Shown piece by piece: positions 17,499-26,157 of a DNA stretch of 36,384 bases; within the stretch, counting starts at the first letter, position 1; every line of letters starts with the position of its first letter. The stretch is from Lachnospiraceae bacterium (GTDB lineage: Bacteria > Bacillota > Clostridia > Lachnospirales > Lachnospiraceae): contig JAJQBS010000003.1 in the NCBI GenBank assembly GCA_021203145.1, positions 1-36,384 on the forward strand. Reading direction: 5' to 3'. The notes beneath the pieces are model-generated. The model ran no database searches and was not told the DNA's origin. It saw only the letters and a list, made by a program, of their open reading frames with translations. A program made the translations under genes and the position numbers.

Positions 17499-18387
17499 AC
17501 AGGTGACAAAACGCTTCGGGGATATCGTAGCGCTCAATGATGTGGACGCACAGATTGGCGAGAACTGTATTTTCGGCCTCGTCGGCACGAACGGAGCGGG
17601 AAAAAGTACGCTGCTGCGAGTGATTGCCGGTGTGCTGAAGCCCGAGGAGGGTCAGGTGCGCATCGATGAGCTCCCGGTGTGGGAAAATCCGCTCGCGAAG
17701 AGGAGGATCTGTTTTATTCCGGATGTAGCAATGTTTTTTCCAAATGCCACGGCGGATGCGATGCGCGATTATTATAAAATCATTTATCCGAAATTTGACG
17801 GTGGGAGGTTTGATGATCTGCTTGAGAAATTTGACCTGGATCCAAAACGGAAGCTTTCAACTTTTTCCAAGGGGATGAAAAAGCAGGTGTCTGTGCTGCT
17901 CGGGATTTGCGCAAATACGGACTATCTGCTCTGTGATGAGACGTTTGACGGGCTGGATCCCGTGATGCGCCAGGCGGTCAAAAGCCTGTTTGCCTCAGAG
18001 CTTCTCAGCCGGAAGTTTACGCCGGTGATCGCCTCCCACAGCCTGCGGGAGATCGAGGACATCTGCGATTTTGTCGGACTGCTGCATAAGGGCGGGATCC
18101 TCTTTGCGAAGGATCTGGATGAAATGAAGCTGGGCATTCACAAGATCCAGTGCGTGATCCCGGATGCGGCGGATGAGGAGGCACTTCTTTCCGAGCTGAC
18201 CGTGCTGCAGAAGGAGAAACGCGGTTCGCTGCTGACCATCGTGGTGCGTGGCAGCTATGATGAGATCAATCGGAAAATTCAGGCGCGGCAGCCGCTGTTT
18301 TCGGAGATTCTGCCGCTCACCCTGGAGGAGATTTTTATCAGTGAAACGGAGGTGGCAGGTTATGACATCAAAAATCTCGTTTTTTAA
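17485..18387 (+). CDS. ABC transporter ATP-binding protein
   Basis: 300 aa from ATG 17485 (GGGGGTG 7 nt upstream). Walker A GTNGAGKST, signature FSKGMKKQ (a variant of LSGGQ), Walker B YLLCDETFDGLD with the catalytic Glu, and the switch His in ASHSL. The C-terminal 75 residues form an extra domain (IQCVIPDAADEEALL) as in YtrB/EcsA-type ATPases. It partners the next permease. Confidence 0.93.
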   Translation: MIQIEQVTKRFGDIVALNDVDAQIGENCIFGLVGTNGAGKSTLLRVIAGVLKPEEGQVRIDELPVWENPLAKRRICFIPDVAMFFPNATADAMRDYYKIIYPKFDGGRFDDLLEKFDLDPKRKLSTFSKGMKKQVSVLLGICANTDYLLCDETFDGLDPVMRQAVKSLFASELLSRKFTPVIASHSLREIEDICDFVGLLHKGGILFAKDLDEMKLGIHKIQCVIPDAADEEALLSELTVLQKEKRGSLLTIVVRGSYDEINRKIQARQPLFSEILPLTLEEIFISETEVAGYDIKNLVF

Positions 18388-20410
18388 GCTTGTCCGGGGA
18401 GAGATGTACCAGATGAGCTGGCTGACAGCGGTGCAGATGGTAGCCTTTGTGCTGTTTCTCCCCTTCCGGGCGCTGATGTCGATGGCGATCCGGGAAAACC
18501 AGCTGACGCGCGTGGGTACAGCCGACTACAGCGCAGTCGATCAGTTTGCCAGGCATGTCGGGCTGGGACATACCGTGAATAATTGCCTGCTTCTGGGTGC
18601 GGGAGCCGTCTGCGCGCTGACCGCGTTTGCCTACCTTTACTCACAGGTGAAGCAGGATTTTTACCACAGCCTTTCTCTGAAAAGGGAGGAGCTGTTTGCA
18701 GCAAAGTATGTAAGCAGTACGCTGACGTTCGTCATCGCTTACCTGCCAAGCCAGGCACTGGTGCTTCTGGTCGGGCTGTTCTATCAGGCACTGACCGGCC
18801 AGATCGCATTTGAAATCGCACTTGCCACCCTGCAGGGAATTCTGTTTTTCCTTTGCAGCTACTCCACGACGCTGGCGGCAATGATGCTGGCGGGAAATCT
18901 TCTGACGGCGATCCTGGCGGTCGGGGCATTTGCCCTCTATCTTCCGGTAATGAAGCTTTTACAGGAATCGCTCGGCAGTGTATTTCTGAACACAAAGGTA
19001 GAGTCCCGACTTGCATTCACCAACTCCTGGATGCGGTTCACATCCCCGTGGGCCTGGTGTCTGTATTCCGATCTGCACGGTGCAAAGGGCGTGACCGGGA
19101 GACTTGCCACGGCGGGGGATCTCTGCCAGCTCGTTGTGATTGCCGCCGCGCTGACACTGGTCGCCCTGGCGCTTTACCGCATCCGCAAAACCGAGGTAGC
19201 CGGATCCGCGCTTGCGTTCCGCTATCTGGAGCCGGTCATCAAGCTGATGGTCACGGTACCGGTCGGAGTGGTAGCAGGACTGATCGCTTATGAGATGGCA
19301 GAGTCCGTATTTTTCGAGGTGATCTTTATCCTGCTGTTCGGGGTGCTTGCCAGCATGGTCATCGAGTTGATCTACCGCGTGGACATCCGGCAGGTATTCT
19401 CGCATATGTGGCAATTCCCGATCGCGGTCGTGATTTCCTGCGCAATTTTCTTTGTCTTCCGGTTTGATCTGACGGGCTATAACTCATATCTGCCGGCACA
19501 GGACGAGATCGCGTACATGTCCGTATCCAGTCCGTCCTACAACAGCTATGTCAGCTATGATGAAAATGGGGACATCATTTATGCCAGCTCCGAGCGCGAC
19601 CTGCTCGACCAGGTGAAGTGGGAGGATTTCGGAGAGCTCTATGAGCTAGCCGAAGACGGTGTGGAAAAGGTCAGAGAATACGGTCTCTCCAGTGCAATCT
19701 ACAATCAGAACCTGAGCAGCATTTATATCAAATATTATCTGAAAAATGGCAAAGAGGTTTACCGCTACTATCACGTCAACACCGATCTTTACTGCGAGGT
19801 AATGAACGAGCTGATCAGGAACGAGGAATTCCGCAATCAGTATTTTTCCATCTGCTCCTGGGACGAGGAGGACCTGAGTAAAATTTCCGGGATCTGGGTC
19901 TATCTTTACGGAACCGATGAGATCGGTCTGCTGGAAGGGCAGAAAATCGACGTCGACAAGACAGAAAATATCGGAAATGAAGAAACAGAACCGGAGGAAT
20001 CGTTGTCCGGAAAAGAAGAAATCAACGCCGGTGAGACGGATCATACCGGACTTGATGAAGCAGGTCAGGAAGAAGTGCTCTCCGAGGAGGAGGACACCGA
20101 TGACGGTGAAACGGAACATAGCGGTTCTGATGAAATAGAATCGGAAGAAGTGTCCGATGAAGCAGAAGTATTTGTTGAGACATTCCGATCCATCGACATT
20201 TCCGTACCCATCTCGCGGCTGTCCGACCTGGTGGAGGCGTACCGGGAGGATCTGAAAACCGTGTCCTTTGAAGATATTTATTATGACGGAGGGAATGAAA
20301 TCTATTTTTACATAGATCATTCTTATCGAAGCGACATGTATTCGGTTAGTAAAAACTTCAAACATACGATGGCGCTACTCAAGGAAATCTACGAAGAGCA
20401 GATGGGGTGA
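18362..20410 (+). CDS. ABC permease with a large extracytoplasmic DUF6449-like domain
   Basis: 682 aa from ATG 18362 (GGAGGTGG site), overlapping the ATPase gene by 26 nt. About 10 hydrophobic segments in residues 1-365 form the ABC-2-like membrane part. After the last one (FPIAVVISCAIFFVF) comes an outside domain with SYLPAQDEIAYMSVSS and KNGKEVYRYYHVN, which I recall as DUF6449. Residues about 530-605 are three acidic 25-residue repeats (GETDHTGLDEAGQEE, GETEHSGSDEIESEE). The GntR-ATPase-permease set suggests efflux or envelope-stress defence under GntR control. Confidence 0.85.
   Translation: MTSKISFFKLVRGEMYQMSWLTAVQMVAFVLFLPFRALMSMAIRENQLTRVGTADYSAVDQFARHVGLGHTVNNCLLLGAGAVCALTAFAYLYSQVKQDFYHSLSLKREELFAAKYVSSTLTFVIAYLPSQALVLLVGLFYQALTGQIAFEIALATLQGILFFLCSYSTTLAAMMLAGNLLTAILAVGAFALYLPVMKLLQESLGSVFLNTKVESRLAFTNSWMRFTSPWAWCLYSDLHGAKGVTGRLATAGDLCQLVVIAAALTLVALALYRIRKTEVAGSALAFRYLEPVIKLMVTVPVGVVAGLIAYEMAESVFFEVIFILLFGVLASMVIELIYRVDIRQVFSHMWQFPIAVVISCAIFFVFRFDLTGYNSYLPAQDEIAYMSVSSPSYNSYVSYDENGDIIYASSERDLLDQVKWEDFGELYELAEDGVEKVREYGLSSAIYNQNLSSIYIKYYLKNGKEVYRYYHVNTDLYCEVMNELIRNEEFRNQYFSICSWDEEDLSKISGIWVYLYGTDEIGLLEGQKIDVDKTENIGNEETEPEESLSGKEEINAGETDHTGLDEAGQEEVLSEEEDTDDGETEHSGSDEIESEEVSDEAEVFVETFRSIDISVPISRLSDLVEAYREDLKTVSFEDIYYDGGNEIYFYIDHSYRSDMYSVSKNFKHTMALLKEIYEEQMG
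19955..20180 (+). repeat. 75-nt minisatellite in the permease gene
   Basis: Three imperfect 75-nt units give acidic 25-aa repeats; for example GGTGAGACGGA at 20030 recurs as GGTGAAACGGA at 20105. Confidence 0.75.
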
Positions 20411-20520
20411 AGCGAAAAGTAAACAGCAGGGCTGCTGCATAAAATAAACAACAGGGTTGAAGCACAAAATAAACAGGCAGGGCTGCTGCAGGGAAAAAGG
20501 GCTGCTGCGCCAAAGAAACA
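20411..20520. repeat. About 26-nt minisatellite after the permease gene
   Basis: Three to four units of the form AAAATAAACARCAGGGCTGCTGCA lie directly after the stop codon. Noncoding; the period is not a multiple of three. Confidence 0.75.
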
Positions 20521-20604
20521 GGGAAGGGGGACCGGAAATGCGCGCAGACGTAAAGTATTTTTTGTGTAAGATATTGGGATTGATGGGCAATCTCAGGTCT
20601 GATG

Positions 20605-20650
20605 GGGTTCCAAACGGCAGATCCTGCTGTTTGGAACCCATTTATTTTGC
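20605..20650 (+). terminator. Terminator of the gntR-ABC operon
   Basis: Perfect 11-bp arms GGGTTCCAAAC/GTTTGGAACCC enclose a GC-rich inner part (GCAG-ATC-CTGC). The tail is ATTTATTTT. Confidence 0.85.
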
Positions 20651-20688
20651 AGAATACGTGTCATTCACATGAACACACATTGTCAAAA

Positions 20689-20850
20689 TTATTCCCAGCC
20701 TGTTCCCAGATACATAGTACTGACATCACTCACATTGCTCAGGTCAAACCCGCTTGTATCCAGAGTCTTCAGATTGCTGCAGTTGAAAAACAGGAAGCTC
20801 ATGTCTGTAACATTTGTCGTATTGAGTCCTGCTATATTCTTTTTGTCCAT
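20689..20850 (-). pseudogene. Fragment of a BspA-like DUF285 surface protein
   Basis: The minus strand encodes 53 residues: LNTTNVTDMSFLFFNCSNLK then LDTSGFDLSNVSDVSTMY. These match the roughly 25-residue DUF285 repeat of BspA-type leucine-rich surface proteins (LDTSNVTDMSxMFxxCSxL). There is no signal peptide or cell-wall anchor, no Shine-Dalgarno site, and a stop codon six codons upstream. So this is a relic of 1.5-2 repeats, not a working gene. It lies 20 nt after the AAA-ATPase gene. Confidence 0.8.
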
Positions 20851-20869
20851 ATTTAAGCGAAACGATCAC

Positions 20870-22450
20870 TTAAACCACCGCTTCGATCAGGACCCGATCT
20901 CCCAAAATGAGTTCCTTTAGCCCAATGGTCTTCTTTTTGTTAAAGTTGAAGCTGAGCATATAGCCTTTCTTCAGATGGAAATGATCCAGATATTCAGCGA
21001 GCTGCGCTTCTCCCCGTTCATTATAAGCATTCCCACGCCATATTTTGCACTCGATCACGAATTGCTCTCCATGATAATCAATTACCAGATCGGTTTGCTC
21101 CCGGTTGCGGGTTTCTGCTTCCACATAACAATGTCCTTCTCCATTGATGATGGGCTTGAGAAACAGCATAAAATAACGTCTCCCGGCATCTTCAAGGAAG
21201 GTTTCATCCTGATCGCCATACAGGTCATCAAAGCTCTCCACAAATCGCTCCAGAATCCGCCGGACGTTTAAATGGCCGCCTGTGACGAACTGATTCTTTT
21301 CCCGCAGGGCAGCATCATAGATCCCGCTCGTTTCGTATTCGTCGGACATGAACCAGTTATAAAGGACGGTTTCAAAAATCCGGTTGTAGATGACGGCCAT
21401 CCCCTTTTCATTGCGGATAAAGCCGAACATGGCGGCAATTTCAATCGCATCATTCATCGCTGTAAACGGTACCGGCCGGCCGGTGAACAGCAGGGCATAC
21501 AGTACATTTCGCAGCTTTGGATAGTCCACCAGCTTTCCCTTTAGAGATAAAAACAATGCGTTTGTCTCATTTTCCAGAAGCTTTACGGCCTCCAGAAGGC
21601 CCTGTCCGGTCCAGGCGTCCGGCTTGTCAGGAAAATCATCACTGCCTGCGATTGTCTCGTCCATGAGCTTGCACAGTCTGGATACGAGATAGGGATACCC
21701 GGAAGTATAGTCATAGATCAGCCCAGCCATCTCCTGTATATCCATATCAGTGTGCCAGTCAGATTCATAGTCCTTCAGCATCCCGGCAATATCTGAGACG
21801 GAAAAGCTCATATCGACGTTGAAATCAGCAGCAATGTTCCAGGGAGAATTTGTTTTATGTTCTTCATCTGGACGTAGTTTTTGCCGGATGTATCTGATAT
21901 CATAGACGCCTGCCAGAATGACCGACCAAAATGCGGGAACTCTCGGCCTTTTCAGATAATATGCCCGCAGCTGAGCAAGAAAGTCGATGAATACCTGATT
22001 ATTGGTTGCAGTATCAACCTCATCGATAATAAGGACAATCTTTTTATCCGACATACCGCACCATGACTTTATCACTCTGAAAAACGCGTTAAGGGAATTG
22101 ACCCTGGCCGTTTCCTCAGAAAAAGTCAGAAAACCCTCTTCGATCTCTTCCGGAAAAACATCAACGGCGTCCAGAATTTCGCCGGCAAGTGCGGATACAA
22201 ATTTCTCCACATTTGCAAATGAAAGTGCATCCATAGTCTGAAAATCCAGGCTGATCACGATATAGTCACTTTTCAGATAGTCAGCGAGCGCATTCAGTGT
22301 AGTCGTCTTGCCAAATTGTCTTGCCCGGTTAATCGTAAAATAATCGCCGTTATCTACCATTATTTTTACTGCTTCCAGCCGCGACCGGATATTTACCATG
22401 TAATGAGCTTCCGGCCGACAGGCGCCGTTTACATTAAATATCTTTGCCAA
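20870..22450 (-). CDS. AAA-ATPase-like protein with a C-terminal PD-(D/E)XK nuclease-like domain
   Basis: About 526 aa. The ATPase part has the P-loop RARQFGKTTTLNALADYL, Walker B KKIVLIIDEVD and a sensor-like WSVILAGVYD. The C-terminal domain has TDLVIDYHGEQFVIECKIWRG, the D...ExK arrangement of PD-(D/E)XK nucleases. This is the layout of the PF09820/PF08011-type family, widespread in gut anaerobes and of unknown function. I favour the TTG start at 22450 (GGGGG 7 nt upstream, giving MAKIFNVNG); an ATG at 22507 with AAGGA is possible. The neighbouring DUF285 relic fits an accessory region. Confidence 0.82.
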   Translation of the reverse strand: MAKIFNVNGACRPEAHYMVNIRSRLEAVKIMVDNGDYFTINRARQFGKTTTLNALADYLKSDYIVISLDFQTMDALSFANVEKFVSALAGEILDAVDVFPEEIEEGFLTFSEETARVNSLNAFFRVIKSWCGMSDKKIVLIIDEVDTATNNQVFIDFLAQLRAYYLKRPRVPAFWSVILAGVYDIRYIRQKLRPDEEHKTNSPWNIAADFNVDMSFSVSDIAGMLKDYESDWHTDMDIQEMAGLIYDYTSGYPYLVSRLCKLMDETIAGSDDFPDKPDAWTGQGLLEAVKLLENETNALFLSLKGKLVDYPKLRNVLYALLFTGRPVPFTAMNDAIEIAAMFGFIRNEKGMAVIYNRIFETVLYNWFMSDEYETSGIYDAALREKNQFVTGGHLNVRRILERFVESFDDLYGDQDETFLEDAGRRYFMLFLKPIINGEGHCYVEAETRNREQTDLVIDYHGEQFVIECKIWRGNAYNERGEAQLAEYLDHFHLKKGYMLSFNFNKKKTIGLKELILGDRVLIEAVV

Positions 22451-22809
22451 TTGTCTGCCCCCTTTCTTTTTCACCGGAGTGCATTTCTTTTGGACAGAGT
22501 ATAACATATGTATTTCCTTTTTACCATATTTAATTTTCAGGTCACCAGGCTGTTATTTTCAGAAGCTTTAGAGTTGTTTTTCGAACATTTCCTTTCCCTG
22601 ACGCGGCTGGTAAAACTCCTGCCGCGCCCCTGCGCATCACAAAATTTCCCTGTTCATTCTTAGTACGGTCGACTTATCTTAAAACAGCCTCTGTCGGCAG
22701 ACATCTGCGATAATACTGTACTGCACCGGCTGTTTTGACTGTACTAACTTCACTAATACACTTGGACGATACCATGTGAAGATACATCTTTCAATCGGGT
22801 TAAAAAAGG
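22451..22809. other. Intergenic stretch without a recognised gene
   Basis: No open frame or promoter that I trust. It holds GGCTGGTAAAACTCCTGCCG...CCCTGCGCATCA (22595-22640), which is similar to 23319-23356 next to feoB. Confidence 0.5.
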
Positions 22810-22851
22810 ATAAGAAAAAGCTCTGGCCACTCCTGTGACCAAAGCCTTTTT
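22810..22851 (-). terminator. Terminator of the tRNA pair
   Basis: On the minus strand AAAAAGGCTTTGGTCAC pairs with GTGGCCAGAGCTTTTT (one bulge), then TTATCCTTTTTTA. Confidence 0.85.
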
Positions 22852-22860
22852 CATTCATAA

Positions 22861-22933
22861 TGGACCTGAAGGGATTCGAACCCTCGACCTCTCGGATGCG
22901 AACCGAACGCTCTCCCAGCTGAGCTACAAGCCC
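22861..22933 (-). tRNA. tRNA-Ala (anticodon CGC)
   Basis: All four arms fold. The acceptor GGGCTTG/CAGGTCC contains the G3:U70 wobble pair that identifies alanine tRNA. The anticodon loop is TTCGCAT (CGC, reading GCG) and the T-loop TTCGAAT. The CCA end is not encoded. Confidence 0.95.
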
Positions 22934-22939
22934 ATATAG

Positions 22940-23013
22940 TGGAAGTAAGGAGGCTCGAACTCCTGACCTTTCGCGTGTGAGGCGAACGCTCATCCCAGCT
23001 GAGCTATACTTCC
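22940..23013 (-). tRNA. tRNA-Val (anticodon CAC)
   Basis: Perfect acceptor GGAAGTA/TACTTCC, D-arm GCTC/GAGC, anticodon stem TTCGC/GCGAA with loop CTCACAC (CAC, reading GUG) and T-loop TTCGAGC. CCA not encoded. It lies 6 nt upstream of tRNA-Ala in the same transcript. Confidence 0.95.
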
Positions 23014-23038
23014 TTCCGTTCTTTGTCGAACAGTCTCC

Positions 23039-23066
23039 ATTATACACACTTTTTTTCAAATTTCAA
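23039..23066 (-). promoter_or_regulatory. sA promoter of the tRNA pair
   Basis: TTGAAA (23061-23066), 16-nt spacer, TATAAT (23039-23044) on the minus strand, just upstream of tRNA-Val. Confidence 0.85.
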
Positions 23067-23104
23067 TAGGAAATTTGAATTCTGCGAAAAAATTTATTCG
23101 CAAT

Positions 23105-23242
23105 TTATTCGCAATGCCCCTTGCAGTGCCCGCAGTCACCTCCGCACTGGAAGGATTTTCCGGCTTTTTTATCTTTAATCATGCTCCTGATGATGAGTGC
23201 TACGATCACGATCAGGATTCCGCCTACAAGCAAGGTGCCCAT
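23105..23242 (-). CDS. FeoB-associated Cys-rich membrane peptide
   Basis: 45 aa. One N-terminal transmembrane helix (MGTLLVGGILIVIVALIIRS), a basic stretch (MIKDKKAGKS), then a cysteine/histidine tail CGGDCGHCKGHCE. This is the PF12669-type protein found after feoB in many Firmicutes; the Cys cluster may bind iron or a cofactor for the transporter (inference from family). ATG 23242 has GGGGGA 6 nt upstream. It lies 162 nt after feoB, with a stem-loop between, so it is probably the last gene of the operon. Confidence 0.88.
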   Translation of the reverse strand: MGTLLVGGILIVIVALIIRSMIKDKKAGKSFQCGGDCGHCKGHCE

Positions 23243-23360
23243 ATTGATTCCCCCATTTCCGACAGGCTTTTGTAAAATATCAAAAATCTTAAAGATTCCT
23301 ATTGATCGAGCAGGGGAGGCTTTAGCCGCAAAACATCTTGCCGGCCCTGCGCATCAAACC

Positions 23361-23380
23361 GGGCGGGGCAAACCCCGCCC
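23361..23380 (-). other. GC-rich stem-loop between feoB and the Cys-rich peptide
   Basis: Perfect 8-bp arms GGGCGGGG/CCCCGCCC with a 4-nt loop. No T run follows on the minus strand, so it may be a processing or stability element rather than a terminator. Confidence 0.6.
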
Positions 23381-23404
23381 AGACATCTATATATTTACCT
23401 ATAT

Positions 23405-25924
23405 TTACGCTCTCGCCGTCGCACCTGCCTTGCCCGTATTCTTATAGGGATCCGGACGGAACAGCATATATACGAACAGCACTACGATGGCAATGGCTAC
23501 GATTGTGAAGATGCCGAAACCACACTCGCCGGTCGCAAGGCCTGCAAACTGATAGACAACCAGAGATACCAGGTACGCAAAGCCACACTGATAGCCGATC
23601 GCGAACCAGAACCATTTCGTGTTGTTCATCTCACGCTTGATCGCGCCCATGGCCGCGAAGCAAGGAGCACACAGCAGGTTAAAGAGCAGGAAGGAGAATC
23701 CGGCCGCTACAGAGGAACCACCTGTTACAAACGCGGCCTGCATGTTCTGCCATACGGTGCCGTCGCCGTTCGCGTAGAGGATGCCCATCGTACCTACGAT
23801 GTTCTCCTTTGCCACGAGACCTGTGATGGAAGCCACTGCTGCCTGCCAGTTGCCCCAGCCCTGCGGGATGAAGATCCAGGCAATCGCGCCGCCGATGGCC
23901 GCCAGAATACTGGAATCAATTTCATCCTCAGCAAGCATACGGAAGCCGTCTTCTGTAAATCCAAAGTAAGTCGCGAACCAGATCACGATGGTCGAAAGCA
24001 GGATGATCGTGCCGGCCTTCTTGATGAAGGACCAGCCGCGCTCCCACATGCTGCGCAGTACCGCGCTGACCTTCGGCCAGTGGTAAGCCGGAAGCTCCAT
24101 GACAAACGGAGCAGGGTCACCGGAGAACATCTTTGTCTTCTTCAGAATGATACCGGAGCAGATGACTGCCGCCACGCCGATGAAGTACGCTGCTGTCGCG
24201 ATCAGCGGATTGCCGCCAAGGAGCGCGCCCGCTACCATCGCGATGAACGGAACCTTTGCGCCGCACGGGATGAAGGTCGTCGTCATGATCGTCATCCGGC
24301 GGTCTTTTTCATTTTCAATGGTACGGCTTGCCATGACGCCCGGAACGCCGCAGCCCATGCTGACCAGCATCGGGATAAAGGATTTTCCGGAAAGTCCGAA
24401 TCTGCGGAAAATACGATCCAGGATGAACGCGATACGCGCCATATAGCCGCAATACTCAAGGAACGCCAGCAGGATGAACAGTACCAGCATCTGCGGAACA
24501 AAGCCGAGCACCGCGCCGATACCGGCGACAATACCGTCGAGAACCAGGCCGGAGAGCCAGTCCGCGCAGTTCAACGCGTTCAGCGCACTCTCAAAGAGCA
24601 TCGGAATACTCGGAATGTAAATGCCGTAGTCGCCCATCTCCGGAGCGGTATAGCTATAAGTCTCATAAACCTCAGCAGCGGCGACGAGGTCGTCGTAGGA
24701 TGCCTCCGCATCCAGAGTTTCCAGGGTTTCCTCATCTTCTACCGTGTAGGAAATCTCGGTGCCTTCCTCGATCATGGCAACCAGCTCCGTCAGGGCCGAA
24801 GCCGCCGCATCCGCGTCATACTCCTCGGACTCCTCGTCGAGCGCTTCCGCGATCGCGTCCACATCCTCACCCTGCTCTGCCGCATAATCTACAAACGCGG
24901 ATACGACTTCCGCCGCACCGGCATATTCTTCGTCCGCTTCCTCCCAGTCCGAGGTGCCGACTCCGAACAGATGGAAGCCGTCGTCGAAGAGGTTGTCATT
25001 CGTCCAGTCGGTCGCCGCCGCGCCGATGGTCGACATCGCGATATAGTAAACCAGGAACATCACCAGCGCAAAAATCGGAAGCGCCAGAATCCGGTTCGTC
25101 ACGATCCGGTCGATCTTGTCCGAGGTCGTCAGCTTTTCCTTTGCCGCCACCTTCTTCACACATTTGTCGATGATGGAGGAAATATAGGCGTAGCGCTCGC
25201 TCGTGATAATACTCTCGGTGTCATCGTCAAACGCATCCTCCAGTGCCTTGATTTCAGCGGACACATCCGGTGCGCTCTTCATCTGCTCCGCAATCTTCGT
25301 ATCCTTTTCCAGAAGCTTGATCGCGAAAAACCGCTTCTGTGCGTCCGCCACGCTGCCGCCCAGCTTCTCTTCCACTTTTTCAATCGCGTCCTCGACCTCG
25401 TCCGCGAACTTATGTACACGCGTGACTGCCTTGCCCGAATTCGCCGCCGCGACCGCCTTCTTTGAGAGCTCGTCAATGCCGGTGCCCTTCATTGCGGAGA
25501 TCTCGACCACCTCGCAGCCAAGGCTCTTCGAAAGTGCTTTCGTATTGATCTTATCGCCGCTCTTCTCCACAAGATCCATCATGTTGATCGCGACAACCAC
25601 CGGGATCCCCAGCTCGATCACCTGTGTGGAGAGGTACAGGTTTCTCTCAATGTTCGTTCCGTCTACGATATTGATGATCGCGTCAGGATGCTCGCTGATG
25701 ATATAATTTCTCGCTACGACTTCCTCCAGAGTGTAGGGGGAAAGGGAATAAATGCCCGGAAGATCCATGATCTCGACGTCCTTCTGGCCCTTCAGCTTTC
25801 CGCCCTTTTTCTCAACTGTTACGCCCGGCCAGTTGCCGACGTACTGGTTGGAACCCGTCAGCGCATTGAACAGTGTGGTCTTGCCACAGTTCGGGTTTCC
25901 CGCAAGTGCAATTTTAATCGCCAT
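23405..25924 (-). CDS. feoB: Ferrous iron transporter FeoB
   Basis: 839 aa. An N-terminal GTPase (G1 GNPNCGKTT, G3 MDLPGIYSLSPY, G4 NMMD, SAMKGTG) controls Fe2+ uptake through the membrane domain, which has the family marks GFVPQMLVLF, SMGCGVPGVM and TTTFIPCGAKVPF. After the first membrane helix comes an acidic insertion of about 110 residues (about 325-435, EEADEEYAGAAEVV, LDEESEEYDADAA), as in many Lachnospiraceae FeoB. ATG 25924 has AAGGAG; the open frame back to 26002 is repeat DNA. Confidence 0.96.
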   Translation of the reverse strand: MAIKIALAGNPNCGKTTLFNALTGSNQYVGNWPGVTVEKKGGKLKGQKDVEIMDLPGIYSLSPYTLEEVVARNYIISEHPDAIINIVDGTNIERNLYLSTQVIELGIPVVVAINMMDLVEKSGDKINTKALSKSLGCEVVEISAMKGTGIDELSKKAVAAANSGKAVTRVHKFADEVEDAIEKVEEKLGGSVADAQKRFFAIKLLEKDTKIAEQMKSAPDVSAEIKALEDAFDDDTESIITSERYAYISSIIDKCVKKVAAKEKLTTSDKIDRIVTNRILALPIFALVMFLVYYIAMSTIGAAATDWTNDNLFDDGFHLFGVGTSDWEEADEEYAGAAEVVSAFVDYAAEQGEDVDAIAEALDEESEEYDADAAASALTELVAMIEEGTEISYTVEDEETLETLDAEASYDDLVAAAEVYETYSYTAPEMGDYGIYIPSIPMLFESALNALNCADWLSGLVLDGIVAGIGAVLGFVPQMLVLFILLAFLEYCGYMARIAFILDRIFRRFGLSGKSFIPMLVSMGCGVPGVMASRTIENEKDRRMTIMTTTFIPCGAKVPFIAMVAGALLGGNPLIATAAYFIGVAAVICSGIILKKTKMFSGDPAPFVMELPAYHWPKVSAVLRSMWERGWSFIKKAGTIILLSTIVIWFATYFGFTEDGFRMLAEDEIDSSILAAIGGAIAWIFIPQGWGNWQAAVASITGLVAKENIVGTMGILYANGDGTVWQNMQAAFVTGGSSVAAGFSFLLFNLLCAPCFAAMGAIKREMNNTKWFWFAIGYQCGFAYLVSLVVYQFAGLATGECGFGIFTIVAIAIVVLFVYMLFRPDPYKNTGKAGATARA

Positions 25925-26045
25925 TCTCTTCTCCTTCTTTCTTCGCTGCCATCCGTGGCGGCAGCCATTTCTTTCTTTGCCGCCATCCATGGTGGCTGCC
26001 ATTTCCTTCTTTGCCGCTGCTATCTGAGACGGCAGCCATGTGCCT
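25925..26045. repeat. 34-nt minisatellite in the feoB leader
   Basis: On the minus strand two near-identical 34-nt units (GGCAAAGAAGGAAATGGCAG + CCACCATGGATGGC, and its variant), with degenerate partial units on both sides. The last partial unit supplies the AAGAAGGAG Shine-Dalgarno region of feoB. Each unit contains an AAGRAATGGC start-like motif. Confidence 0.8.
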
Positions 26046-26070
26046 TTTTCTTTCCTGACAAAGATTTTAT

Positions 26071-26140
26071 TATCCTAATATATGTCACAATACTCTAATA
26101 TATATCCGGATATTCTAATAAAAGTCCGCTCAGGCTAACC
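26071..26140 (-). promoter_or_regulatory. Phased array of four CTAAY sites between feoA and feoB
   Basis: TATCCTAATA (26071), TACTCTAATA (26091), TATTCTAATA (26111) and CAGGCTAACC (26131) lie exactly 20 bp apart on the plus strand. The same decamer is half of the feoA operator (26893-26902) and covers the -10 of the DtxR-type gene (27031-27040). Candidate regulator sites on one DNA face. Confidence 0.6.
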
Positions 26141-26157
26141 GTTATGTAAAAAAATAT

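Noticed and set aside
20538..20672. 44-aa frame with a GGGGGACC site after the permease
   Set aside because: It reads through the terminator hairpin and shows no conserved pattern; the ribosome-like site comes from the minisatellite end.
22679..23059. 126-aa open frame on the minus strand
   Set aside because: It runs through both tRNA genes and the tRNA promoter; the protein pattern (VAQLGERSVRIREVEGSNPF) is the classic false translation of tRNA.
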